The notes under the pieces are model-generated. The model had not been told where the DNA came from and made no database searches. It saw only the letters and a program-made list of their open reading frames with translations. The translations under genes and the position numbers were made by a program. Shown here piece after piece: positions 22,105-28,364 of a DNA stretch of 28,364 nt (position 1 is its first letter; each line of letters opens with the position of its first letter). This stretch comes from a virus: the IMG/VR virus record IMGVR_UViG_3300042887_001392, positions 1-28,364 of that record, one strand, 5' to 3'.

Positions 22105-22545
22105 ATGAAAACAACAAACTTAACAAATGACAAATGGCTAGAAACACTTGAGCAAATGATTATTGACATGCCTAATTTAAAAATGGCTCGCACATGTTAT
22201 GATTATCTCAGGACTCAAGGAGTAGCACCTACAGAATCACAAAGTGTAAAATTATTTCAATTCTGGAAGAATCAATCTAATAGAACTCCAGGTGAAAAAT
22301 TCTTTAATTTAGAAAAACGATCAGGTGATCAAAAAGCAAAAAACACACAAAACACGTTAGAACAAACATTATTAACAATACAAAATTTACGTAATGTTAT
22401 TTTTGATGATGGTAAACGTACTTTAGATGAAGATGAAGTGTGTATTGAATTTGAATCAAAAATTGCTGGAGTTGTTGATAAAACAGAAATTAATGAATAT
22501 GTTATTAACAAAACAATTAAAATCCTTCAGCATTTAGCAAAATAA
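22105..22545 (+). CDS. 146-aa protein of the rightward (early-type) unit, unknown
   Basis: A 146-residue helical protein starting MKTTNLTNDKWLETLEQMII, the first plus-strand gene. It opens after an A-rich leader. It has an early helix with LETLEQMIIDMP, then a stretch TCYDYLRTQGVAPTESQSVKLFQFW and a long charged helix near the C-terminus (EYVINKTIKILQHLAK). The two plus-strand genes form one unit ending at the 23105-23140 terminator. The opposite strand orientation and position beside the divergent region suggest an early gene. I see no motif for replication initiation, repression or antirestriction; function is unknown. Confidence 0.75.
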   Translation: MKTTNLTNDKWLETLEQMIIDMPNLKMARTCYDYLRTQGVAPTESQSVKLFQFWKNQSNRTPGEKFFNLEKRSGDQKAKNTQNTLEQTLLTIQNLRNVIFDDGKRTLDEDEVCIEFESKIAGVVDKTEINEYVINKTIKILQHLAK

Positions 22546-22546
22546 T

Positions 22547-23062
22547 ATGAAAGTTACTAACGAAGATAGAGCCAAGATATTTGCTGAGTATTTAGGACCA
22601 CGATTTAAAACATTTGAAGTAGCATCAGAAAATGCTCCAGTTTCATTTTTATGTAAAGATTATGATGACAAAGAATACTACGTTTATGTAGAAATTCCAA
22701 ATGAACTATATGTTAGAGAAAGAGAAAATACTGGTATTGCTATTGAAAACAAACATTTTTATACATTGTATGGAATGATGTCTCAAGGTATGAACATATT
22801 CTGGTTCACTGCTTTTAATGACGGGTACATTTTATTTTATTTAAATGACTGTTTAACCCCAGAACAACTAAATGTATTACCTGAACAAACATTAATTGGT
22901 GTGGCTTCAGCTCTTCATATTGAAAAAGAGCAAATTAAGCACGAGACAAATGACGGTAAAGCATATTATACTGCTAAATCATCAGCACAACCTACTGTAA
23001 TTAAAGGTTCAATGCCATTAGGTAGAAAACCTAAGACAAAAGTTACTAAACGTAAACGTTAA
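22547..23062 (+). CDS. 171-aa protein with basic C-terminal tail, unknown
   Basis: A 171-residue protein starting MKVTNEDRAKIFAEYLGPRF, 1 nt after the previous gene. Middle strands (EYYVYVEIPNELYVRERENT, FNDGYILFYLNDC) and a short helix suggest a compact alpha/beta fold. The last about 20 residues are strongly basic (LGRKPKTKVTKRKR), typical of nucleic-acid or host-protein binding. It is the last gene of the rightward unit. Its stop at 23060-23062 directly abuts the convergent 42-aa gene's stop, so sense and antisense transcripts collide here. No family is recognised; a host-takeover or DNA-binding role would fit the layout. Confidence 0.75.
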   Translation: MKVTNEDRAKIFAEYLGPRFKTFEVASENAPVSFLCKDYDDKEYYVYVEIPNELYVRERENTGIAIENKHFYTLYGMMSQGMNIFWFTAFNDGYILFYLNDCLTPEQLNVLPEQTLIGVASALHIEKEQIKHETNDGKAYYTAKSSAQPTVIKGSMPLGRKPKTKVTKRKR

Positions 23063-23191
23063 TTATCTACCCTGTCCTCTGTATTTAGAGACAGGTGTTG
23101 CCTTGGGTCCGCTTTGTTTAAATGCGGACCCTTTCTTTTTGGTTTTGGGTGTAAATTTATTCACACCCATTGATTTAGTTACTTTAGCCAT
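23063..23191 (-). CDS. 42-aa basic small protein overlapping a plus-strand terminator
   Basis: A short frame from the ATG at 23191-23189 (overlapping the previous gene's TAA as TAATG) to TAA at 23065-23063. The product starts MAKVTKSMGVNKFTPKTKKK and ends VSKYRGQGR, with 12 Lys/Arg in 42. It is probably nucleic-acid-binding or disordered. It is the last gene of the leftward late array, and its stop abuts the stop of the convergent 171-aa gene. Two hairpins of the opposite strand (23071-23095 and 23105-23131) lie inside its coding sequence. Tight coupling to the glycine-rich gene supports coding; function unknown. Confidence 0.7.
   Translation of the reverse strand: MAKVTKSMGVNKFTPKTKKKGSAFKQSGPKATPVSKYRGQGR
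23105..23140 (+). terminator. Intrinsic terminator of the rightward unit, inside a minus-strand gene
   Basis: GGGTCCGC (23105-23112) and GCGGACCC (23124-23131) form an 8-bp perfect stem over an 11-nt loop, followed by TTTCTTTTT. It lies 43 nt after the stop of the 171-aa gene. A second hairpin precedes it (CCTGT/ACAGG with CTCT/AGAG, 23071-23095). The whole terminator is encoded inside the 42-aa gene on the opposite strand, so one DNA stretch serves as both protein code and terminator. Confidence 0.9.
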
Positions 23192-24066
23192 TAGTTAAAA
23201 GTTACAGTTCCTGAACCTGATGTAAGTGACAATATAGTATTACCTCCAGAAGTAGCTGTTGTAAATGTTAATCCACTAACAGATGCTGATAATGAAGTAT
23301 CATAACTTAAAATTACTACTCCTGAACCACCTGTACCTCCATCTCTTGTTCCAACTGTTGTTCCTCCTCCTCCACCGCCACCGCCACCGGTGTTAGCTGA
23401 ACCTGCTGTAGGTCCTGGGAAAGTGTTATTAACACCACCATTACCACCACCGCCTCTACCAACACCTGGATTTGTAGTTTGTATACCTGCTCCCCCACCA
23501 CCACAATATTCAATAGATATTCCAGTAATTGAACTAAATGAACCTGAACCTCCATTACCTGCTTGATTAGATACTCCATTAATACCAATAGAGCCAGCCC
23601 CACCTCCTCCACCGCCTGGGTTTTGAAACATTATTGTTGGGCCATCACCTCCATTAAATCCTACTGAGCCAGTACCTCCAGTAGTACTACCTCCTCCTCC
23701 GCCTCCACCTGAAGCTCCATTAAATCCATTTTGGCTAGTTTTACCTCCAGCACCACCTCCAATAGAAGTAATAGTGTGAAATATAGAAGATGAACCATTA
23801 GTACTATCAGCACCTAAATAAAATCCTCCTAACCCTCCATCACCTATTGAAGCATTATAATTTATATTTCTAGTTAAAGTTATAAATCCATCATTGAATT
23901 GACCACCACCGCCACCGCCAGCATTATTAGCTCCTCCTCCTCCACCTCCACCTAATACTAGATAAGAGACAATAAGTCCTTCTCCTACATTAGCAATATT
24001 ATTAATAGCAGTACTACCTTCATATATATTATTTAATGTAGTAGATCCTAAATAAAATTTTGGCAT
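23191..24066 (-). CDS. Glycine-rich tail adhesin-like protein (second copy)
   Basis: A 291-residue protein starting MPKFYLGSTTLNNIYEGSTA. After this short N-terminal segment (GST-type strand repeats) and a hydrophobic strand (LIVSYLVLGG), residues about 35-255 are dominated by GGGGG blocks separated by short Asn/Thr/Ser-rich strands, with a beta-type C-terminal cap ending TSGSGTVTFN. Poly-glycine blocks of this type form glycine-rich adhesins at fibre tips (as in T-even gp38), where the loops set host range. A related but different protein is encoded at 24238-25164. It is the last large gene of the fibre block and overlaps the 42-aa gene by one base. Confidence 0.7.
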   Translation of the reverse strand: MPKFYLGSTTLNNIYEGSTAINNIANVGEGLIVSYLVLGGGGGGGANNAGGGGGGQFNDGFITLTRNINYNASIGDGGLGGFYLGADSTNGSSSIFHTITSIGGGAGGKTSQNGFNGASGGGGGGGSTTGGTGSVGFNGGDGPTIMFQNPGGGGGGAGSIGINGVSNQAGNGGSGSFSSITGISIEYCGGGGAGIQTTNPGVGRGGGGNGGVNNTFPGPTAGSANTGGGGGGGGGTTVGTRDGGTGGSGVVILSYDTSLSASVSGLTFTTATSGGNTILSLTSGSGTVTFN

Positions 24067-24067
24067 A

Positions 24068-24235
24068 TTATTTTTCTTCTTTATTTTTAAACCAATCGTA
24101 AATTCTTAGTATATTAAGCACTAAAGCTGTAGTTAACACTGCTGCCGTGATAAACGGAGTAAATTTCATTATAAACGCTAATACACCGGTTATAGTCAAT
24201 GTATCTGATATGGTATTTGTTAATGGTGATGTCAT
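24068..24235 (-). CDS. 55-aa membrane protein between the two glycine-rich genes, holin candidate
   Basis: A short frame from the ATG at 24235-24233 to TAA at 24070-24068, filling the gap between the glycine-rich genes with 1-2 nt on each side. The product begins MTSPLTNTISDTLTITGVLA and contains a hydrophobic stretch (about 17-45, VLAFIMKFTPFITAAVLTTA) followed by NILRIYDWFKNKEEK, a charged tail. One long or two short membrane segments with a charged C-terminus suit a holin, which would place a lysis gene inside the adhesin block. Coding is supported by the tight spacing and charged ending; function is inference. Confidence 0.65.
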   Translation of the reverse strand: MTSPLTNTISDTLTITGVLAFIMKFTPFITAAVLTTALVLNILRIYDWFKNKEEK

Positions 24236-24237
24236 AA

Positions 24238-25164
24238 TTATTGAAATTTATATTTAACAATAACTACACCTGTACCACCATTTCCTCCTGTAGCACCACC
24301 TCTAGCTCCACCACCTCCACCACCAAGATTAGCAGTACCATTACCTCCAGTAGCGCCACCATTACCACCACCACCAGTACCACCAGTTCCATCTGTACCA
24401 CCACTAACATAATTAGCTCCACCTCCACCACCAGCATAAGTTACACTAGCTCCTGAAATACTATAAGCAGTTCCATTACCACCATTACCAGAAACACCAG
24501 CGGTACCAGTACCACCATTAGCAGATTTACCACCACCACCTCCAGCAGGATATGGACTAGCTGTTGATCCGTTTCCTCCTCCATTATTTCCTTCACCTAC
24601 AGTACCTGTACCTCCAGAAGTAGTTGTTGTAGCATAAGCTCCACCTCCACCTCCAGAACCTCCATTACCTCCATTTCCAGTACCTGAATCGCCAGTATTA
24701 CCTCCACCACCTCCACCTACAGCTACATAAGAATCAAATTGTGAGTCTCCACCAGCACCTCCTCTACCAATAGGCGATGTACTAGCTTGTACTCCTGTTC
24801 CTCCATTTCCTACTCTAATAGTGTAAGTTTGAACAGCAGCTGTTAAAGCAGCCAAATATTCAATACCACCAGCACCACCACCAGCAGAACATCCACCGCC
24901 ACCACCAGCTACAACTAATACTTCTAATGTATTATTAGGTGCAATACCAGCATTAGTAACCACAAATGAACTAGTAGCTACTGTAGTAAAAGTATGTACT
25001 TTATAATCACCATCAGTTGTAATAGTACCTCCAGTAGCACTAATAAAAGGAGGTACAGGTATACTTGGATCATAAATTAAACTTGATCCAAAATACATCT
25101 TTCTGACCTCTGTTGTACCACGATCAAATTGTGGGGTAATATTATTATTTTGCTTTATAGCCAT
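24238..25164 (-). CDS. Glycine-rich tail adhesin-like protein (first copy)
   Basis: A 308-residue protein starting MAIKQNNNITPQFDRGTTEV. Residues 1-90 hold an attachment-type region (VRKMYFGSSLIYDPS) and beta strands (GGTITTDGDYKVHTFTT). Residues about 90-290 are glycine-rich, with GGGGG blocks and Asn/Thr/Ala insertions, and the C-terminus ends GGTGVVIVKYKFQ. The Y-x-G-S-T/S motif near the start is shared with the 291-aa protein, so the two are paralogues or assemble on the same fibre. They probably form the host-range-determining tip. The 294-aa lectin-like gene ends 3 nt before it. Confidence 0.7.
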   Translation of the reverse strand: MAIKQNNNITPQFDRGTTEVRKMYFGSSLIYDPSIPVPPFISATGGTITTDGDYKVHTFTTVATSSFVVTNAGIAPNNTLEVLVVAGGGGGCSAGGGAGGIEYLAALTAAVQTYTIRVGNGGTGVQASTSPIGRGGAGGDSQFDSYVAVGGGGGGNTGDSGTGNGGNGGSGGGGGAYATTTTSGGTGTVGEGNNGGGNGSTASPYPAGGGGGKSANGGTGTAGVSGNGGNGTAYSISGASVTYAGGGGGANYVSGGTDGTGGTGGGGNGGATGGNGTANLGGGGGGARGGATGGNGGTGVVIVKYKFQ

Positions 25165-25166
25165 AA

Positions 25167-26051
25167 TTAATAAGTATTATAGAAATTATCAAAATTAGTT
25201 CTGATATTAGTTCTTTGAGTATCAACATTGTTATATAATATCCACTCACTCATTCTACCATTAGTATAAAATGAAGCACCAAAAGGTCCTCTACCTATAT
25301 TTGTTTTAGTAAATGATGAAGCTAAGAAACTTGTATTATATGGAGACGCAGGATTATCTAAAGTAAAATTAGTTTGTGAACCATCAATCCATAAAAATGA
25401 ATTATTTGTTCCAGCACCAACATTATAAAGTAAATCAACTAAAACAATATTACTATTAGCTACACTTTGTTGTCCTAATCTAGCTCCACTACTAGCTACT
25501 ATAGATACAGCACCTCCTCCTGTTTCATAAGGACCATAACTGTATCCATTATCTGGAGAGCACCAAAGGAATCCATTAGCAGTATAAGCATCTATAGTAC
25601 AAACAGAAAATACTTCAGCTATTTTATTGGATGTAAAAGCAGTTGTTTGTGCAAAATATTGATCAGTACCATTAAATGAACAAGCAGGTATTCCAGATGA
25701 ACCAGTAATAACAGTACTTCCATTCCAAATTAAAGGTCCTACTCCTGTACCTGCTCCTGTTTGATTAACACCATTTCCGCTTTGATCATACCAAGTAACA
25801 ATATGACCATTTGAAGCACCACAAAATGATGCTAAAGAAGCTGTGTCTAATATGTTATCTACAAATCCAATATCTTGTTGAGTTCCATCACTTGCTTTTC
25901 TAACTCTAAAAGCAGAACCTGTATAAGTTGAACTTAATTTTCTAGCTACTGAGTAAGCAACAAATGAGCTTGTATATGCTAATACAAAATCAAATGCTGG
26001 AGGTGCTGGAGCTGCTGCTGCTGATTTTATAAACGCGAAAGGTGTAAACAT
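25167..26051 (-). CDS. Lectin / arabinofuranosidase-type fibre-associated protein
   Basis: A 294-residue protein. After a short hydrophobic start and an Ala/Pro linker (AAAAPAPPAF), the body looks like the ArabFuran-catal / LamG-like jelly roll often found on phage fibres: AYSVARKLSSTYTGSAFRVR (about 32-51), DIGFVDNILDTASLASFCG (57-75), GHIVTWYDQSGNG (80-92), then CSFNGTDQYF and a C-terminal LamG-type strand with GRMSEWILYN. Such domains bind or trim surface polysaccharide. Key catalytic residues cannot be judged by eye, so binding without hydrolysis is possible. It follows the 933-aa fibre by 3 nt, so it is likely an attached or chaperone-like tip protein. Confidence 0.7.
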   Translation of the reverse strand: MFTPFAFIKSAAAAPAPPAFDFVLAYTSSFVAYSVARKLSSTYTGSAFRVRKASDGTQQDIGFVDNILDTASLASFCGASNGHIVTWYDQSGNGVNQTGAGTGVGPLIWNGSTVITGSSGIPACSFNGTDQYFAQTTAFTSNKIAEVFSVCTIDAYTANGFLWCSPDNGYSYGPYETGGGAVSIVASSGARLGQQSVANSNIVLVDLLYNVGAGTNNSFLWIDGSQTNFTLDNPASPYNTSFLASSFTKTNIGRGPFGASFYTNGRMSEWILYNNVDTQRTNIRTNFDNFYNTY

Positions 26052-26054
26052 ATA

Positions 26055-28364
26055 TTATATAAAGTTTTTGATATTACTCAAATACAAGCTTGAAGTATCA
26101 AAAGCAATAAATGTTACTATATCTACTGAGCTTGTTACTGCTGTAGGAACATAAGCACTTCCTGATACTTGTTTTATATTCGGAGTAAATGAAATTGATC
26201 CTGTTGCTGATGATGCTTGTGTTACTCGTAAGTTAATTGTTTGACCTGCTGATAAATTAGAGGCACTAACGTGAGTTGTAGATCCACTAACTAATGTTAA
26301 AGTAAAGAAGTTAGCTGCTGAACAATTTAAAGATGCAGTTTGAGATGTTATTGTTAAGGCATTAACATTACCTGTTAACGAACCACTAACAAACTGTCCT
26401 CCTCCTGTACTATCTGAAATAACATATAATGTATTAGCAGCATTAGCTGATCCTGATACTGTATTATATTCGGCTTGAGTACAAGTTACAATTTCATATA
26501 TTTTAGCTGATCCAGTAAATGTATCTGTATTATTTTGAATTATATTACTAGCTCCTATAGAACCTGATACGTTTAATGAGCCTGAAATTACAACAGCATC
26601 ATTAACTGTTACGGGACCATCAAATCCAGCTGAACCTGTAAATTCGTGAGCTGTTTGATTGTAAACAAATACACCATCAGTCATTGTAATAGCAGGGGAA
26701 GTACCATTAAAGTTTCTACCCGCTAATATAAAGTCTTCATCAGCACCATCTATACGACCTGCTACTATTGTATTGCTACTTAATTTAGCAAATGGTTTAG
26801 TATCAACTAACCAATAATCAGCAGAAGCTGTATTATTAATTGTTACTGCTACGTTAGTAGTAGCACCTGCTGTAGTTACTTGTTGTAATGTAGGTGTAGT
26901 ACCTGCATTTAAAGCAAACGAAGCAGTAACAGCAAATGAAGCTGAAGTACTTGCACTTGCATATGAAGCAGAAGTTGCGGTTAATGCACTGCTTGCTGCT
27001 AAAGCATATGATGCTGAAGTACTAGCACTTGCATAAGAAGCACTTGTTGCTGTTAAAGCACTACCTGCTGTCAAAGCATAAGAAGCTGATGTAGCACTAG
27101 CTGCTAAACTTGCACTATCCGCGTTTACTACGTTATTAACTGTAAGATTAAATGTGCTACCGTCGCCTTTAGTATAAGTTGTAGTTGCGTTGCTTATAGA
27201 CGCTGTAGTAAGTAATGAGCCAGTATTTGTAGGTACTACATTTAAAGCAAATGATGCTGTAGTAGCAAATGATGAACTAACTGCTTGTGAGGCAGATGTA
27301 GCAAATGAAGCTGAAGTAGCATTATCTGCAAAACTTGCTGTACCTAATAATGAACCAGTAATTCCTGTAGAAGCAGATATACTAGTTGCTACGATAGGAG
27401 TAGTAAATGTTACATTAGTACCATTATCAGTAATAGTTGAATCATTTAAGTGATGACCTCCATTACCTTTAGATAATCTATTATTTGTTAAGTATGTTGG
27501 TGATCCTTTAGTTGCGTACTCAGGACCAAACATTGTTACACCAAAATTTGTTGGATCTGAACCTGTGTATTCATAGAACCAATCATTTGTTTGACTATCA
27601 AATTGGAAAGATGCTGTTGTAGCAGGGCTTGAACCTGATTCAACAACTAACATTCCAGCATATCTTGATGTAGGATTAGTATTTAATACAATAAATGCAT
27701 CACCAATAATCACAGCTGAACCAGTTACTGTTTCAGTATAAGCAAAAGAAGCAGTTCCGTTAACTCTTAAATTATTATTAACTAAAATATTTGAAGCAGT
27801 TATGTTTAAACCGTTCGCTATATTTGAAGCAAAAGATGCTGTTGTTGCCTGTGATGAAGAAACCGCATATGAGGCACTAGTAGCGTTTATAGCAAACGAA
27901 CTACTTGTAGACGATGAAGCATATGAAGCTGATGTTGAGTTGTTACTATATGAAGCACTTGTAGCATTGTTAGCAAATGAAGCAGTAGCTACAAATGAAG
28001 CTGTTTGAGCAGTCACTACATTGTTTACAGTGTTTGTAAATGTAGTACCATCATTTTTAGTGTAAGTTATAGTAGCATTAGATACAGAAGCTGTAGTTAC
28101 TAAAGCAGCAGCATCAGTAATAGTATATAATGTATTAGGATCAGCTGATGCTGAAATAGCATTATATTGAGCTTGAGTTAATGTTACAATATGTTCAACT
28201 TTAGGAGTTGAAGTGTATATGTCTGTGATATTATCAATTAATGAACCACTAAATGATCCACTAGTTAAACTATAAGAACCAGTCACACCTAATGAACCTG
28301 AAATAATAGCAGATCCAGTAAATGGGAATGTACTTACTACTGAACCAGTAGCTACTGTTACGTT
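26055..28364 (-). CDS. Tail fibre protein, main part (continues across the junction to 619)
   Basis: The frame runs from beyond the window end down to the stop at 26057-26055. Joined with 128-619 (or 1-619 counting the overlap), the whole protein is 933 residues with ATG at 619. An internal GTG at 28286 is not the real start. Ser/Ala/Thr repeats (SASYA, SASFA) occupy several blocks. Paralogous modules recur: VEHIVTLTQAQYNAIS with LYTITDAAAL near the start of this part and YEIVTCTQAEYNTVS with LYVISDST later, and TYTKNDGTTFTNTVNNVV-like segments three times. These are typical of trimeric side or tip fibres built by duplication. It leads a block of adhesin genes. Confidence 0.85.
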   Translation of the reverse strand, partial: NVTVATGSVVSTFPFTGSAIISGSLGVTGSYSLTSGSFSGSLIDNITDIYTSTPKVEHIVTLTQAQYNAISASADPNTLYTITDAAALVTTASVSNATITYTKNDGTTFTNTVNNVVTAQTASFVATASFANNATSASYSNNSTSASYASSSTSSSFAINATSASYAVSSSQATTASFASNIANGLNITASNILVNNNLRVNGTASFAYTETVTGSAVIIGDAFIVLNTNPTSRYAGMLVVESGSSPATTASFQFDSQTNDWFYEYTGSDPTNFGVTMFGPEYATKGSPTYLTNNRLSKGNGGHHLNDSTITDNGTNVTFTTPIVATSISASTGITGSLLGTASFADNATSASFATSASQAVSSSFATTASFALNVVPTNTGSLLTTASISNATTTYTKGDGSTFNLTVNNVVNADSASLAASATSASYALTAGSALTATSASYASASTSASYALAASSALTATSASYASASTSASFAVTASFALNAGTTPTLQQVTTAGATTNVAVTINNTASADYWLVDTKPFAKLSSNTIVAGRIDGADEDFILAGRNFNGTSPAITMTDGVFVYNQTAHEFTGSAGFDGPVTVNDAVVISGSLNVSGSIGASNIIQNNTDTFTGSAKIYEIVTCTQAEYNTVSGSANAANTLYVISDSTGGGQFVSGSLTGNVNALTITSQTASLNCSAANFFTLTLVSGSTTHVSASNLSAGQTINLRVTQASSATGSISFTPNIKQVSGSAYVPTAVTSSVDIVTFIAFDTSSLYLSNIKNFI
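26941..27100. repeat. 72-bp tandem repeat inside the fibre gene
   Basis: A 72-bp unit beginning GCTGAAGTAC (26941) recurs at 27013 and, in part, at 27085, a spacing of exactly 24 codons. It encodes the peptide pattern SALTATSASYASASTSASYA with drift. Copies differ by several third-position changes. Such units can expand or shrink by recombination and change fibre length. Confidence 0.7.
28238..28364. repeat. Terminal direct repeat (right copy)
   Basis: Exact copy of positions 1-127; see the left copy. The base before it (28237, A) completes an ATT codon that joins the two parts of the fibre in frame, so the 127 bases are best counted once and the unit is 28,237 bp. Confidence 0.93.

Noticed and set aside
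24241-24456. Plus-strand Thr/Ser-rich frame opposite the glycine-rich gene
   Set aside because: It is the reverse reading of repeated Gly codons and has no coding support.
27190-28008. Plus-strand Val/Ala/Glu-rich frames opposite the fibre gene
   Set aside because: These frames (27190-27453 and 27802-28008) are produced by the repeated Ser/Ala codons of the fibre on the opposite strand.

Overview
The window is a phage genome, or most of one, apparently closed into a circle. Its first 127 bases (1-127) are repeated exactly at the end (28238-28364). A tail-fibre reading frame runs off the right end and continues in the same frame from the left end to an ATG at 619, giving one 933-codon gene. 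If the overlap is an assembly overlap, the unit genome is 28,237 bp. The DNA is AT-rich, genes are packed with 1-20 nt overlaps or gaps, and starts are preceded by A/T-rich sequence without clear Shine-Dalgarno motifs. With protein types common in Bacteroidota phages (a DUF6712-type connector, an XkdF-type protease and a G-like/T-like tail chaperone), this points to a tailed, probably siphovirus-like, phage of a Bacteroidota host. The host is inferred, not shown.

Almost everything is on the minus strand and reads leftwards from a divergent regulatory region at 21849-22104. In transcription order: a sigma-like HTH protein, two small membrane proteins (holin candidates), a GIY-YIG endonuclease, two small unknowns, small and large terminase, and a 121-aa unknown. 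Then comes a 280-bp gene-free stretch with a terminator and a possible structured RNA, followed by a 64-aa gene ending in its own terminator. The late region continues with a tail-chaperone pair that looks joined by -1 frameshifting at T TTT TTA, tail completion and HK97-gp10-like proteins, two large tail/baseplate proteins, a tape measure, a very unusual XkdF protease interrupted by about 575 residues of other domains, a 41-aa protein, scaffold, major capsid, probable tail tube, a small structural protein, portal, a Ser/Ala/Thr-rich protein and a head-tail connector. It ends with the 933-aa fibre, a lectin/arabinofuranosidase-like protein, two glycine-rich adhesin-like proteins with a 55-aa membrane protein between them, and a 42-aa basic protein.

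Only two genes (22105-23062) lie on the plus strand. Both are unrecognised. They sit behind a repeat-rich leader and end at an intrinsic terminator that lies inside the convergent 42-aa gene.

I recognise no DNA polymerase, helicase, primase, replication initiator, integrase, repressor or peptidoglycan hydrolase. Either these functions are host-supplied or hidden in the unknown genes, or the circle was closed falsely through a repeat in a fibre gene and a replication/lysis module is missing. The most notable features are the interrupted protease, the frameshifted chaperone, the terminator-bounded possible ncRNA, the interleaved head and tail gene order, and the circular junction.
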